Below, piece after piece: positions 43,637-51,258 of a DNA stretch of 64,000 bases. A program made the translations under genes and the position numbers. The DNA comes from Tenuibacillus multivorans (lineage in GTDB: Bacteria; Bacillota; Bacilli; Bacillales; Alkalibacillaceae), in assembly GCF_900103915.1 (NCBI RefSeq), contig NZ_FNIG01000009.1:1-64000 (forward strand), written 5' to 3'. Below the pieces are notes generated by a model that made no database searches, had not been told where the DNA came from, and was given only the letters and a program-made list of their open reading frames with translations. Position 1 is the stretch's first letter. Every line of letters starts with the position of its first letter.

Positions 43637-44752
43637 ATGAAGGAATTTACTTTAAAGCAAAATGGGGAAATTAAACGTTTAACAAATAAAACCTTTAAAT
43701 TTGATGATCGAGTAGGGGAAGGTTGGTTTTCAGCAGTCTATTTTCTTAAAACAAAGGAAATTGTTGAAAAGCATTTAAAAGATAATATGATTACGATGCA
43801 ATTTTTCCAAAAGCGTAACGCTGTGCTTTGTGGAACGGATGAGGCCATTGCTTTATTACATACTTTCGCTGAGCGTCCAGAAGAATTGGATATTTATGCG
43901 TTGCAGGATGGGGATAAAGTGAGTCCATATGAGTCAGTTTTAACCGTTAAGGGCCCTTATCAAAACTTTGGTTTTCTTGAAGGGATTATCGATGGCATTT
44001 TATCTAGACGAACATCTGTGGCAACGAATGTGTATAAAGTGGTAACCGCGGCTAAGTCGGCAGGTGCCGATAAACCGGTTATTTTTATGGGTGACCGAGA
44101 TGACCATTACACACAGCAAGCAGGCGATGGTTATGCCGCATTTATTGGTGGATCAACGGCTCAAGCCACGCACGCCATGAACGAATGGTGGGGTAAGCAA
44201 GGCATGGGTACTATGCCTCACGCTTTAATCCAAATGTTTAAAGGTGATGTCGTCAAAGCGACTGAAGTTTATCAAAAGACTTTTCCTGATGATGATTTAC
44301 TAGCGCTGGTTGATTACAATAACGATATCATTACCGATGCTTTAAAAGTTGCGAGGCACTTTGGAGATGAATTAAAAGGTGTCCGAGTCGATACATCAAA
44401 AAATATGGTTGATCATTATTTCTTCCGGAATCCACAAATCATGGGGTCATTTGATCCTAGAGGTGTTAACCCTCAGTTAATTTTTGCACTGCGGGATGCC
44501 CTAGATCAGGAAGGATATAACCATGTGAAAATTATGGCATCTGGTGGATTTAATGAGGAAAAAATTAAACGTTTTGAATCATTAGGTGTACCAGTTGACA
44601 TGTATGGTGTCGGGAATAACCTATTAAAAATAAATATTGGATTTACAGGTGATAATGTCTTGTTGAATGATGAAAAGGAAGCAAAAGAGGGTCGACGATT
44701 TAACCCTAATCCAAGACTAGAAAAGGTGGATTACCCTGTTAATCGAGATTGA
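43637..44752 (+). CDS. Nicotinate phosphoribosyltransferase-family enzyme
   Basis: 371-aa member of the NAPRTase/quinolinate phosphoribosyltransferase fold, shorter than the ~490-aa PncB of B. subtilis. It has the blocks YESVLTVKGPYQNFGFLEGIIDGILSRRTSVATNVYK, IFMGDRDDHYTQQAGDGYAAFIGGSTAQATHAM, VRVDTSKNM and IMASGGFNEEKIKRFESLGVPVDMYGVGN. The likely role is to make nicotinate mononucleotide from nicotinate and PRPP in NAD salvage. In B. subtilis the gene between ytpR and murC is the DNA translocase sftA; here this gene takes that place. Preceded by GGGCGAGGGG. Confidence 0.8.
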   Translation: MKEFTLKQNGEIKRLTNKTFKFDDRVGEGWFSAVYFLKTKEIVEKHLKDNMITMQFFQKRNAVLCGTDEAIALLHTFAERPEELDIYALQDGDKVSPYESVLTVKGPYQNFGFLEGIIDGILSRRTSVATNVYKVVTAAKSAGADKPVIFMGDRDDHYTQQAGDGYAAFIGGSTAQATHAMNEWWGKQGMGTMPHALIQMFKGDVVKATEVYQKTFPDDDLLALVDYNNDIITDALKVARHFGDELKGVRVDTSKNMVDHYFFRNPQIMGSFDPRGVNPQLIFALRDALDQEGYNHVKIMASGGFNEEKIKRFESLGVPVDMYGVGNNLLKINIGFTGDNVLLNDEKEAKEGRRFNPNPRLEKVDYPVNRD

Positions 44753-44783
44753 TTGCATGATATGCAATCAATCTTTTATTTTT
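44747..44783 (+). terminator. terminator of the NAPRTase gene
   Basis: A 12-bp perfect stem (GATTGATTGCAT inverted at 44762-44773), GAT loop, then a T-rich tail. The left arm includes the stop codon. Confidence 0.92.
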
Positions 44784-44895
44784 TCATACAATAGTCGTAA
44801 TGTTTTTACGCGAGAATTTTGCTATAATGTATAAAAGCAAAATGAATTTATTAGCATATAATATATACAGGATGATATAAGCGGAGGTTCGATTC

Positions 44896-46191
44896 ATGCC
44901 GACTTACCATTTTATAGGAATCAAAGGTACAGGAATGAGTGCATTGGCACAGATATTGCATGATTCTGGAGAGACTGTACAAGGATCTGACTTAGAAAAG
45001 CATATTTTTACTGAAGATGCATTGAGAATGAAGAATATAAAAATTTTACCTTTTGATGAAAATAATATTAAAGAAGGTCTCACGATTATAGCAGGTAACG
45101 CGTTCAATGATGATCATGAAGAAATACAAAAAGCAAAGGAATTAGGACTAGAGTTTTACCGGTATCATGAGTTTCTCGGTCAATGGGCGAAACGTTATAC
45201 AAGTATAGCTGTCACGGGAGCTCACGGAAAGACTTCTACAACAGGTTTATTAGCACATACCTTCAAACAAAATATACCGACGTCGTATTTAATAGGGGAT
45301 GGAACTGGATTCGGTCATCCTGAAAGTGAATATTTTGTGTTTGAAGCATGCGAATATCGGCGGCATTTTTTGGCCTATGAGCCTGATTATGCGATTATGA
45401 CGAATATCGATTTTGACCATCCGGATTATTTTAGAAGTATTGATGATGTCTTCGATGCGTTTCAATCCATGGCTATGAATGTCAAGAAGGGTATTATTGC
45501 ATACGGGGACGATGAATACTTACAACGCTTAAAGACGAAAGTACCCGCCGTATACTATGGGTTTGCTGAAGGAAATGATTTTCAAGCGAAAAATGTTCAA
45601 GAATCAGAAGAGGGTACAACGTTTGATGTATTCGTTCGCAGTACTTATTATGAAACATTTACGATCCCGACGTATGGCACACATAGCGTTTTAAATTCTT
45701 TAAGTGTTATTGCGCTTTTACAATATGAGGGATTTACAGCGCAGCAAATAAAGCATTTAAGTACATTCCCAGGGGTTAAACGTCGCTTTACAGAAACGGA
45801 GTGGAAAAATGGGCAGATCTTAATTGATGATTATGCCCATCATCCGAGGGAGATTGAAGCAACAATCGATTCTGCCCGTAAGAAATATCAGGATAAAAAC
45901 GTTGTGGCGGTGTTTCAACCACATACTTTTACAAGAACGAAAAAGTTTATCGATGAATTTGCGGAAAGTTTGTCTCATGCTGATTACGTATACTTATGTG
46001 ATGTTTTTGCTTCAGCACGTGAACAGTCTGGATCGTTTACGATTGAAGATTTACAGGAGAAGATTGAGGATTGTAATGTGTTGTTAGAAGGTAATACGGA
46101 TATTCTAAATCAGCATCCAAACAGTGTCATTTTATTTATGGGGGCTGGGGATATTCAGAAGTATGAAGAGGAATTTAAGCAATTAGCTTAA
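44896..46191 (+). CDS. murC: UDP-N-acetylmuramate--L-alanine ligase
   Basis: 431-aa Mur ligase adding the first residue, L-Ala, of the peptidoglycan stem peptide. Motifs: N-terminal UDP-binding [21 protein letters not shown]-loop [38 protein letters not shown], and the C-terminal [32 protein letters not shown] and [12 protein letters not shown]. Length equals that of MurC from Bacillus. AGCGGAGG precedes the ATG. A single-gene transcript with its own terminator. Confidence 0.95.
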   Translation: MPTYHFIGIKGTGMSALAQILHDSGETVQGSDLEKHIFTEDALRMKNIKILPFDENNIKEGLTIIAGNAFNDDHEEIQKAKELGLEFYRYHEFLGQWAKRYTSIAVTGAHGKTSTTGLLAHTFKQNIPTSYLIGDGTGFGHPESEYFVFEACEYRRHFLAYEPDYAIMTNIDFDHPDYFRSIDDVFDAFQSMAMNVKKGIIAYGDDEYLQRLKTKVPAVYYGFAEGNDFQAKNVQESEEGTTFDVFVRSTYYETFTIPTYGTHSVLNSLSVIALLQYEGFTAQQIKHLSTFPGVKRRFTETEWKNGQILIDDYAHHPREIEATIDSARKKYQDKNVVAVFQPHTFTRTKKFIDEFAESLSHADYVYLCDVFASAREQSGSFTIEDLQEKIEDCNVLLEGNTDILNQHPNSVILFMGAGDIQKYEEEFKQLA

Positions 46192-46210
46192 AATAGTTAT
46201 GTTTATGATG

Positions 46211-46246
46211 ACGTCCTAATTCACAAATGAATTGGGGCGTTTTTTG
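46211..46246 (+). terminator. murC terminator
   Basis: ACGTCCTAATTCA pairs (with G-T pairs) with TGAATTGGGGCGT across CAAA, followed by T6. Confidence 0.88.
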
Positions 46247-46259
46247 TTTGTCTATTTTT

Positions 46260-46345
46260 AGTCGTTGTAAAAGCTTCGGTCTTCATGTAAAAAGTTCAGT
46301 CGTTACTGATCAAACGTCAGTCTTCGGTAAGAATGTTCGGTCTAG
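46260..46345. repeat. irregular ~20-bp tandem repeat E
   Basis: RGTCKTT-like words recur at 46260, 46278, 46298, 46319 and 46339, spacing 18-21 bp, each followed by a run of A and GTTC/CTTC. It starts 14 bp after the murC terminator, the same placement as arrays A and B. Weaker and less regular than those arrays. Confidence 0.5.
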
Positions 46346-46414
46346 GGAATTCAAATCATTTGTAGAAACTCTTAAATAGCATAATATGTTAAACTAAAGA
46401 CTAATAGAATGCCG

Positions 46415-46467
46415 ATGTAACAAAGTTGCAACCGCAAATTGACAAAGTGCAACCATAAGGATATAGA
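46415..46467 (+). promoter_or_regulatory. promoter with direct repeat before the XRE gene
   Basis: TTGACA (46439-46444), 17 bp, TATAGA (46462-46467) forms a good sigma-A promoter. The word CAAAGTGCAACC overlaps the -35 region and its near copy CAAAGTTGCAACC lies 22 bp upstream. A direct-repeat operator for the XRE protein is possible. Confidence 0.5.
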
Positions 46468-46522
46468 ACACGGAGCGTTGTTTTTATAAAATTTAAATAT
46501 CAACATAAAGGGGGTTATATAA

Positions 46523-47311
46523 TTGGCATTTGGAGAAAAACTTCACAAGTTAAGAAAAGAAAAAGGACTTTCTCAAGAAGCTCTAGCTGAAAAACTAAAC
46601 ACAACGAGGCAGGCGATCAGTAAATGGGAAAATGGACAAGGGTTTCCCGAAACAGAGAAACTACTCATGATTGGAAACATCTTTGAAGTGTCTATGGATT
46701 ATCTATTGAAAGATTCGGCTGAACAAAGTCATGAAAGAGAAGAAGGCTATTATGTAAGCAGAGAAATGGCGGAAGGGTATTTGTCGTCTGTACATAAATC
46801 GACGAAATACGGCGCATTAGGAGCTAGCCTACTTATTTTGTCCGCAGTACCCTATTTTGTTTTTGATCAGGACCCAGGCATTTATACATTCCTTATCCTA
46901 ATCCTTGCTGCTATCGGAATTATGGCGCTAGTGTCGGCAGATTTTGCGGAAGAGGATCAATATAAAATACTTAAGAGAGAACCATTAATCTTAGATGAAA
47001 ACTATCTTAAAGAGTTGACTACGAGGTATGAAGATTTGAAGAAAAGGTATACGGCTGTTATGGCAATTGGAATTGGTTCATTTGTTGTGGCTATGGTTGC
47101 ATTTGTGCTGGAAAGAAAAGATATAGCTTTAGGTGCTTTAGTGCCTTATTATGCAATTTTTGTCGCATTGTTGGCTGTTGGGACCTATATTTTAATTCGT
47201 ACTTCATCCATACTGGAAGCCTACAAACTCCTAGTAAAAAATGAGGCCTATATAAATAGCTTCGGTTTTAAGCTCCGAAATAAAGTAAGAAAAAAGGTAG
47301 ATAATCTCTAA
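46523..47311 (+). CDS. XRE-family helix-turn-helix membrane protein
   Basis: 262-aa protein. N-terminal HTH_3 domain (GEKLHKLRKEKGLSQEALAEKLNTTRQAISKWENGQGFPETEKL, residues ~4-60) is followed by a linker and about four transmembrane segments (YGALGASLLILSAVPYFVF, IYTFLILILAAIGIMALVSA, YTAVMAIGIGSFVVAMVAFV and LVPYYAIFVALLAVGTYILI). Such proteins tether a repressor domain to the membrane and may sense membrane state; targets are unknown. The TTG start follows GGGGG. Own promoter upstream. Confidence 0.8.
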   Translation: MAFGEKLHKLRKEKGLSQEALAEKLNTTRQAISKWENGQGFPETEKLLMIGNIFEVSMDYLLKDSAEQSHEREEGYYVSREMAEGYLSSVHKSTKYGALGASLLILSAVPYFVFDQDPGIYTFLILILAAIGIMALVSADFAEEDQYKILKREPLILDENYLKELTTRYEDLKKRYTAVMAIGIGSFVVAMVAFVLERKDIALGALVPYYAIFVALLAVGTYILIRTSSILEAYKLLVKNEAYINSFGFKLRNKVRKKVDNL

Positions 47312-47317
47312 GTTATG

Positions 47318-47347
47318 AAAAAAGCTGGCTAACTCAAGCCAGCTTTT
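47318..47347. terminator. bidirectional terminator
   Basis: AAAAGCTGGCT is inverted (AGCCAGCTTTT) around AACTCA, with A-run and T-run on either side, between convergent genes. Confidence 0.9.
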
Positions 47348-47351
47348 CGTT

Positions 47352-48470
47352 TTATTTTAAGTTATCCGGGTTAAGACCTTCTAATTCAGGAATGACAAAG
47401 CGTCCGTCTTTACGAACGAGCTCGCCATCGAAATACATCTCGCCACCGCCATAATCTTCACGTTGGATGCAAACCATATCCCAATGAATAGCAGAATCAT
47501 TGCCGTTATAAGCATCGTCATATGCCTGACCAGGTGTGAAGTGGAAGCTGCCATCAATTTTCTCATCAAATAAAATATCTTTCATAGGATGTAAAATATA
47601 TGGATTGATGCCAATCGCAAATTCCCCAATATAACGAGCACCCTCATCTGTATCTAAGATGTCATTGATACGTTCAGTATCGTTAGCCTTGGCATCAACA
47701 ATTTTTCCATTTTCAAATGTTAGTTCCACGTTTTCGAATGTAAAGCCTTGATATGGAGAAGGCGTGTTATAGCTTAATGTACCGTTAATCGAATCACGAA
47801 CAGGTGCAGTGTAAACCTCACCATCCGGAATGTTCATGCGACCGGCACATTTGATCTTAGGAATATCTTTAATCGAGAATTTCAAGTCTGTACCTGGGCC
47901 TTTAATGTGAACCTCATCGGTCTCGTTCATTTTCTTAACTAACGCATCCATGGCGTTATTCATTTTCTCATAATCTAATGTACAGACATCGAAGTAAAAG
48001 TCTTCGAACCCTTCTGTGCTCATGCTTGCTAATTGAGCCATTGATTCGTTCGGATAGCGAAGAACGCACCATTTTGTTTTCGGTACACGGATTTTACGGT
48101 GGACTTGACCAACAGTTTGGCCATATAATTTACTTTTATCTCCAGGAACGTCGGCATGTTCATTAATATTATCACCAGAACGAACCGCTATGTAGGCGTC
48201 CATTTCTTCCATGACGGTGGATTCATATTTTTGCCATGCTTTTAATTGTTCCTCATTCGCCCCTTTTAGGAGAGAGCGCATAATTTTTTGATCTTTCAAT
48301 TCGACAAAAGGTTGTCCACCTGCTTCGTATGCTTTTTCAATAATTGCGGATACTAATTCTTGTTGGATACCCGTATTTTCAATTAATAATTTTTCATTCT
48401 CTTGTAATTGAACCGAATAGTTAACTAATAAATCAGCTAGTTTGTCAATTCTTTGATCGCGCATTTTCAT
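47352..48470 (-). CDS. M29-family aminopeptidase (AmpS-like)
   Basis: 372-aa metallo-aminopeptidase of family M29. The metal-binding and catalytic blocks are visible: RMNIPDGEVYTAPVRDSINGTLSYN, the glutamate in ARYIGEFAIGINPYI, FDEKIDGSFHFTPGQAY, and the C-terminal IHWDMVCIQREDYGGGEMYFDGELV with H and D ligands. Members release N-terminal residues from peptides in the cytosol. The length is slightly shorter than the ~410 aa of B. subtilis AmpS. A convergent terminator separates it from the XRE gene. Confidence 0.9.
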   Translation of the reverse strand: MKMRDQRIDKLADLLVNYSVQLQENEKLLIENTGIQQELVSAIIEKAYEAGGQPFVELKDQKIMRSLLKGANEEQLKAWQKYESTVMEEMDAYIAVRSGDNINEHADVPGDKSKLYGQTVGQVHRKIRVPKTKWCVLRYPNESMAQLASMSTEGFEDFYFDVCTLDYEKMNNAMDALVKKMNETDEVHIKGPGTDLKFSIKDIPKIKCAGRMNIPDGEVYTAPVRDSINGTLSYNTPSPYQGFTFENVELTFENGKIVDAKANDTERINDILDTDEGARYIGEFAIGINPYILHPMKDILFDEKIDGSFHFTPGQAYDDAYNGNDSAIHWDMVCIQREDYGGGEMYFDGELVRKDGRFVIPELEGLNPDNLK

Positions 48471-48545
48471 CCCTACCTTTTTTTTGAATATATCTTATAT
48501 TTTATCATATTTTAAATGATGATAAGTAAATGAGAATTCATATTC

Positions 48546-48571
48546 GTTTGACATTAAATTGATTGGGGTAT
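48546..48571 (+). promoter_or_regulatory. SigB-type promoter of ytxGH
   Basis: GTTTGA (48546-48551), 14 bp, GGGTAT (48566-48571) matches the SigB consensus GTTTAA-N12-14-GGGTAT. In B. subtilis ytxGHJ is a SigB general stress operon. A sigma-A TTGACA box also overlaps it (48548). Confidence 0.7.
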
Positions 48572-48608
48572 ATTTTTAATATAAAATAGATATAGGAAGG
48601 TTGTGTTA

Positions 48609-49016
48609 ATGGTGAATATATTACATATATCCGCACTCATCGCATCAATCGCATTTCTAATTTTAGTTATTTATATTTCCTATACGTTAGTATCCGTCAG
48701 AAAAACCTTTCATCATATGGCAAATACGACTGAAGCATTAGAAAAACAAATGCAGGGAATCACACATGAAACAACCGAATTATTAAAGAAAACGAACTAT
48801 ATGGCAGCTGATATTTCGGGTAAAACCGATAAACTAGATGTTTTATTTGACGGGGTCAAGGGAATTGGACAAACTGTGCAGGAATTTAATGAATCACTAC
48901 AGAAATTGTCTGATGAATTAAAGGAACAAGCGAGTGAACATGCTGAAAAAACTTCCCAGACGATTAAATGGGGAGAAGCGGCAATTCATTTATGGAAAAA
49001 ATATAAAGATAAATAA
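48609..49016 (+). CDS. ytxG: YtxG, DUF948 general stress protein
   Basis: About 135-aa protein with one N-terminal transmembrane helix ([20 protein letters not shown]) and a long alpha-helical, likely coiled-coil, cytoplasmic region with heptad-like pattern ([24 protein letters not shown]...). This is the DUF948 layout of B. subtilis YtxG. First gene of ytxGH behind a SigB-type promoter. The start could be ATG 48609 or GTG 48612; GGAAGG lies upstream. Molecular role is unknown. Confidence 0.88.
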   Translation: MVNILHISALIASIAFLILVIYISYTLVSVRKTFHHMANTTEALEKQMQGITHETTELLKKTNYMAADISGKTDKLDVLFDGVKGIGQTVQEFNESLQKLSDELKEQASEHAEKTSQTIKWGEAAIHLWKKYKDK

Positions 49017-49036
49017 TCCTAAGAGGAGGAATATTC

Positions 49037-49465
49037 ATGGCAAATGAGAAAGAATCGCAAGAAAGTATTAACAGCAAGGACTTTTTAATCGGTAGCCTAA
49101 TCGGTGGAATCGTCGGAGCTTCAGTAGCTTTACTATTTGCACCGAAATCTGGTCGTGAGCTTCGTGAAGATTTAAATACCGGTGCTCAACAGGTACGTGA
49201 CCGTGCGAGTGAGTGGCGAGATGTTGCTTATGAAAAAGGCTCGGAATGGTCATCACAATTGCAAGAGAAAAGCAGGGAGTTTTCTGACCGTGTTAAGGAT
49301 ACGAAAGATCAAGTACAAGATCGCGTTAATCAATTCAGGGATGAAAGAATGAATGGTGATAACAAAGAAGCGCTTGAAGTGGCTGAAGCCATTGAAGAAG
49401 CGGCAGATGAATTAGAGCGTATTGAAGCAAACGAATCGTTTGAACAATCGGTTAAAAATAATTAA
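49037..49465 (+). CDS. ytxH: YtxH-family general stress protein
   Basis: 142-aa protein with one glycine-rich transmembrane helix ([29 protein letters not shown]), the YtxH signature, followed by a highly charged helical tail with repeated amphipathic segments ([33 protein letters not shown]). AGAGGAGG precedes the ATG, 20 bp after ytxG, so it is cotranscribed. A terminator separates it from ytxJ, unlike B. subtilis where all three share a transcript. Function unknown beyond stress induction. Confidence 0.9.
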   Translation: MANEKESQESINSKDFLIGSLIGGIVGASVALLFAPKSGRELREDLNTGAQQVRDRASEWRDVAYEKGSEWSSQLQEKSREFSDRVKDTKDQVQDRVNQFRDERMNGDNKEALEVAEAIEEAADELERIEANESFEQSVKNN

Positions 49466-49481
49466 AATTGTATGTAACTTT

Positions 49482-49513
49482 AAAAGTTGTTGGTACTAGA
49501 CCAGCAACTTTTT
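49482..49513 (+). terminator. ytxGH terminator
   Basis: AAAAGTTGTTGGT pairs with ACCAGCAACTTTT (one G-T) around ACTAG, then T-rich sequence. Confidence 0.88.
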
Positions 49514-49554
49514 ACACTTTAAGAATGTTTAACATTGTTAAAGGATTAAAGTAT

Positions 49555-49667
49555 AAGAAAAACTAAGGCTTTCGCCAGTAAGACTTGCACTCACAGAGCA
49601 TAAGTCATTCTAAGCAAGTGAAAAACACTTGCTTAGTAATGCTATAGCGATAAGCCAAGTTTTTCTT
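49555..49667. repeat. 113-bp structured inverted-repeat element (MITE-like or RNA)
   Basis: Outer arms: AAGAAAAACTaaGGCTTTCGC (first 20 of 21 bases at 49555-49575) pair with 49647-49667 over about 19 bp. Inside are a weak hairpin (GACTTGC...GCATAAGTC) and a strong one, CATTCTAAGCAAGTG / CACTTGCTTAGTAATG around AAAAA. The whole folds as a three-way junction. It ends ~30 bp before the ytxJ start. A similar 29-bp left flank (24 identities) recurs at 50827-50855. I infer a small mobile repeat or a structured leader of ytxJ. Confidence 0.6.
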
Positions 49668-49698
49668 TATTAAATAAGATGAAAAAGGAGTGCCAATC

Positions 49699-50022
49699 AT
49701 GGAGTTATTGACGTCTAAGGAAGCTTTTGAACAAGCTTTAAAGGATCATGAAGAACTTATATTACTTAAACATAGCCTAACTTGTCCCATCAGTGGAGAA
49801 GCAAAAGGGCAACTAGAAACGTTTGAAGCATCGCATGAGGATGTTCCTACTTTCATTATTCATATTCAAGACAATCGTGATGTTTCCAATTTCGTTGCGG
49901 ATTACTTTGATATTAAACACGAATCACCGCAAGTTTTCTACATCGAAAACGGGGAAGTGAAGTTCCATGCCTCACATTGGGATGTAACATCGAAAAAATT
50001 AGAAAGTGTAACGGTTAAATAA
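49699..50022 (+). CDS. ytxJ: YtxJ/BrxC bacilliredoxin-type protein
   Basis: 107-aa thioredoxin-fold protein. It has the monothiol TCPIS motif (KHSLTCPISGEAK, about residue 30) of B. subtilis YtxJ/BrxC, proposed to remove bacillithiol from proteins after oxidative stress. The later blocks FIIHIQDNRDVSNFVADYF and KHESPQVFYIENGEVKFHASHWDVTSK fit the family. The ATG at 49699 has AAAGGAGTG in front; the frame opens three codons earlier. Separated from ytxGH by a terminator and the structured element. Confidence 0.92.
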   Translation: MELLTSKEAFEQALKDHEELILLKHSLTCPISGEAKGQLETFEASHEDVPTFIIHIQDNRDVSNFVADYFDIKHESPQVFYIENGEVKFHASHWDVTSKKLESVTVK

Positions 50023-50046
50023 AAAAAGTAGCTAATTGAACACAAC

Positions 50047-50078
50047 AAGCACTTGGGAGTTAGTCCAAGTGCTTTTAA
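50047..50078 (+). terminator. ytxJ terminator
   Basis: AAGCACTTGG / CCAAGTGCTT stem with eight-base loop, followed by TTT. Confidence 0.85.
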
Positions 50079-50273
50079 TTGTTCAATATCATAATAGACA
50101 ATAACAGTTATAAGAACTTAATATCAGACCATCACAAGGATCTATCGTGCAAGTTTTATAAAAATATTTCCTTTTAAACGTAGGTCACTGTTTTCTAAAT
50201 GCAAAGTGAATATTATATCTAAAAGTCCAAATAATATTGGGAAGAAATACGCTGTAATGTGTGGTGGAATTTA

Positions 50274-50771
50274 ATGGAAACTGAAAGGAACATAAAGCTA
50301 ACTTCTGCAGAGCTTTCCCAACTTTGGGCTTCTTATCAAAATGATAGTGGTTCTAGGAATCGCAACTTTAATCGGTTTTAGTCAAGTATCGAATTCAAAA
50401 AAAGTTGTACAATACTTTATACGGGGCAAGGAAATTGCATCAAAACATAATGAGGTATTCGGCTCCATCTTACGTGAGGGTGACATTCCAATTCCTATGA
50501 CTTCGGATACTTGTGTAACGGAGTCAAAAGTCTCCCCCTTTTCTGACAGAATTATGATGTTTATCGTCACTAGTTTAATTGCGTTGGGAATCGGATATTA
50601 TGGAACAAGTATATCAACTAGTCTAAGGCGTGATTTAACGTTACACTATGACCGGTTCATACATGAGATCCTGAAATATTCAGAGGATGGAGCGAAATTC
50701 TTATTGATAACGGATGGATGGAAGAGCCCCCACGTGCAAGTGATCGTGATGAACTAGCGAAGAAAAAATGA
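50274..50771 (+). pseudogene. DUF3231 protein gene, internal deletion and frameshift
   Basis: DUF3231 proteins (~330 aa, two ferritin-like repeats) are common in spore formers. Here the normal N-terminus METERNIKLTSAELSQLWAS, YQNDS is followed directly, in another frame, by the second-repeat block VLGIATLIGFSQVSNSKKVVQYFIRGKEIASKH and SPFSDRIMMFIVTSLIALGIGYYGTS. About 160 residues in between are missing. Near 50696 a one-base loss shifts the frame; the shifted frame gives ILIDNGWMEEPPRASDRDEL and KKK, the expected tail, ending at 50769. I infer a dead gene with a large deletion and a frameshift. The 138-aa open frame from 50341 is just the middle piece. Confidence 0.8.
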
Positions 50772-50911
50772 ATGGAGAAAGTTAATACACGTGAATTTTT
50801 TTTGAATTCACTTGTTATCCTGTAACTTTATAAAGGATAAAAGTATAAGTGAAACACCGACCTAATAGGTCATCAATTGACAAAATTTATTAATAAATTT
50901 ACGTAACATGA

Positions 50912-51165
50912 TTAACGAATAATCCATGCAACAAAGAGCAATACGACAATAATCAAACTAACGATTGAAGAAAGTCGAAACATAAAGATATCTGCTTCAG
51001 AAATATCTGGTTCCTCTTTAAACATCCAACGCTTACCTAACAAGTAACTCTCTTCTGGATTCACAATTGACCAAACCAATAACGCCACCAGTGGTACACC
51101 GATTACAATAATAATAACCCACTCGGCAAACGGATGTGGTGAAAAATCGGGAATTTTTTGTTCAT
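50912..51165 (-). pseudogene. Small two-helix membrane protein with frameshift in an A6 run
   Basis: On the minus strand, ATG at 51165 starts MNKK and then needs one extra A in the run of six A (51154-51159) to continue as IPDFSPHPFAEWVIIIVIGV, PLVALLVWSIVNPEESYLLG, KRWMFKEEPDISEADIFMFR and a second helix ending VVLLFVAWIIR, stop at 50912. Without the shift there is no ATG, GTG or TTG at a sensible place. The ~84-aa product would have two transmembrane helices. GGAGAGTAGG lies before the ATG. Either a slippage mutation, a sequence error or a slippery start. Confidence 0.6.
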
Positions 51166-51195
51166 TTTCCTACTCTCCCTTAAGAATTATGGTTG

Positions 51196-51236
51196 AAAAA
51201 TGACTACCAATTGATATACAACTTGGTAGTCATTTT
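51196..51236 (-). terminator. terminator of the FtsA-like gene
   Basis: AATGACTACCAA is inverted around TTGATATACAAC; on the minus strand T5 follows. Confidence 0.85.
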
Positions 51237-51258
51237 ACTGTTATTCGTGCGACAACTC

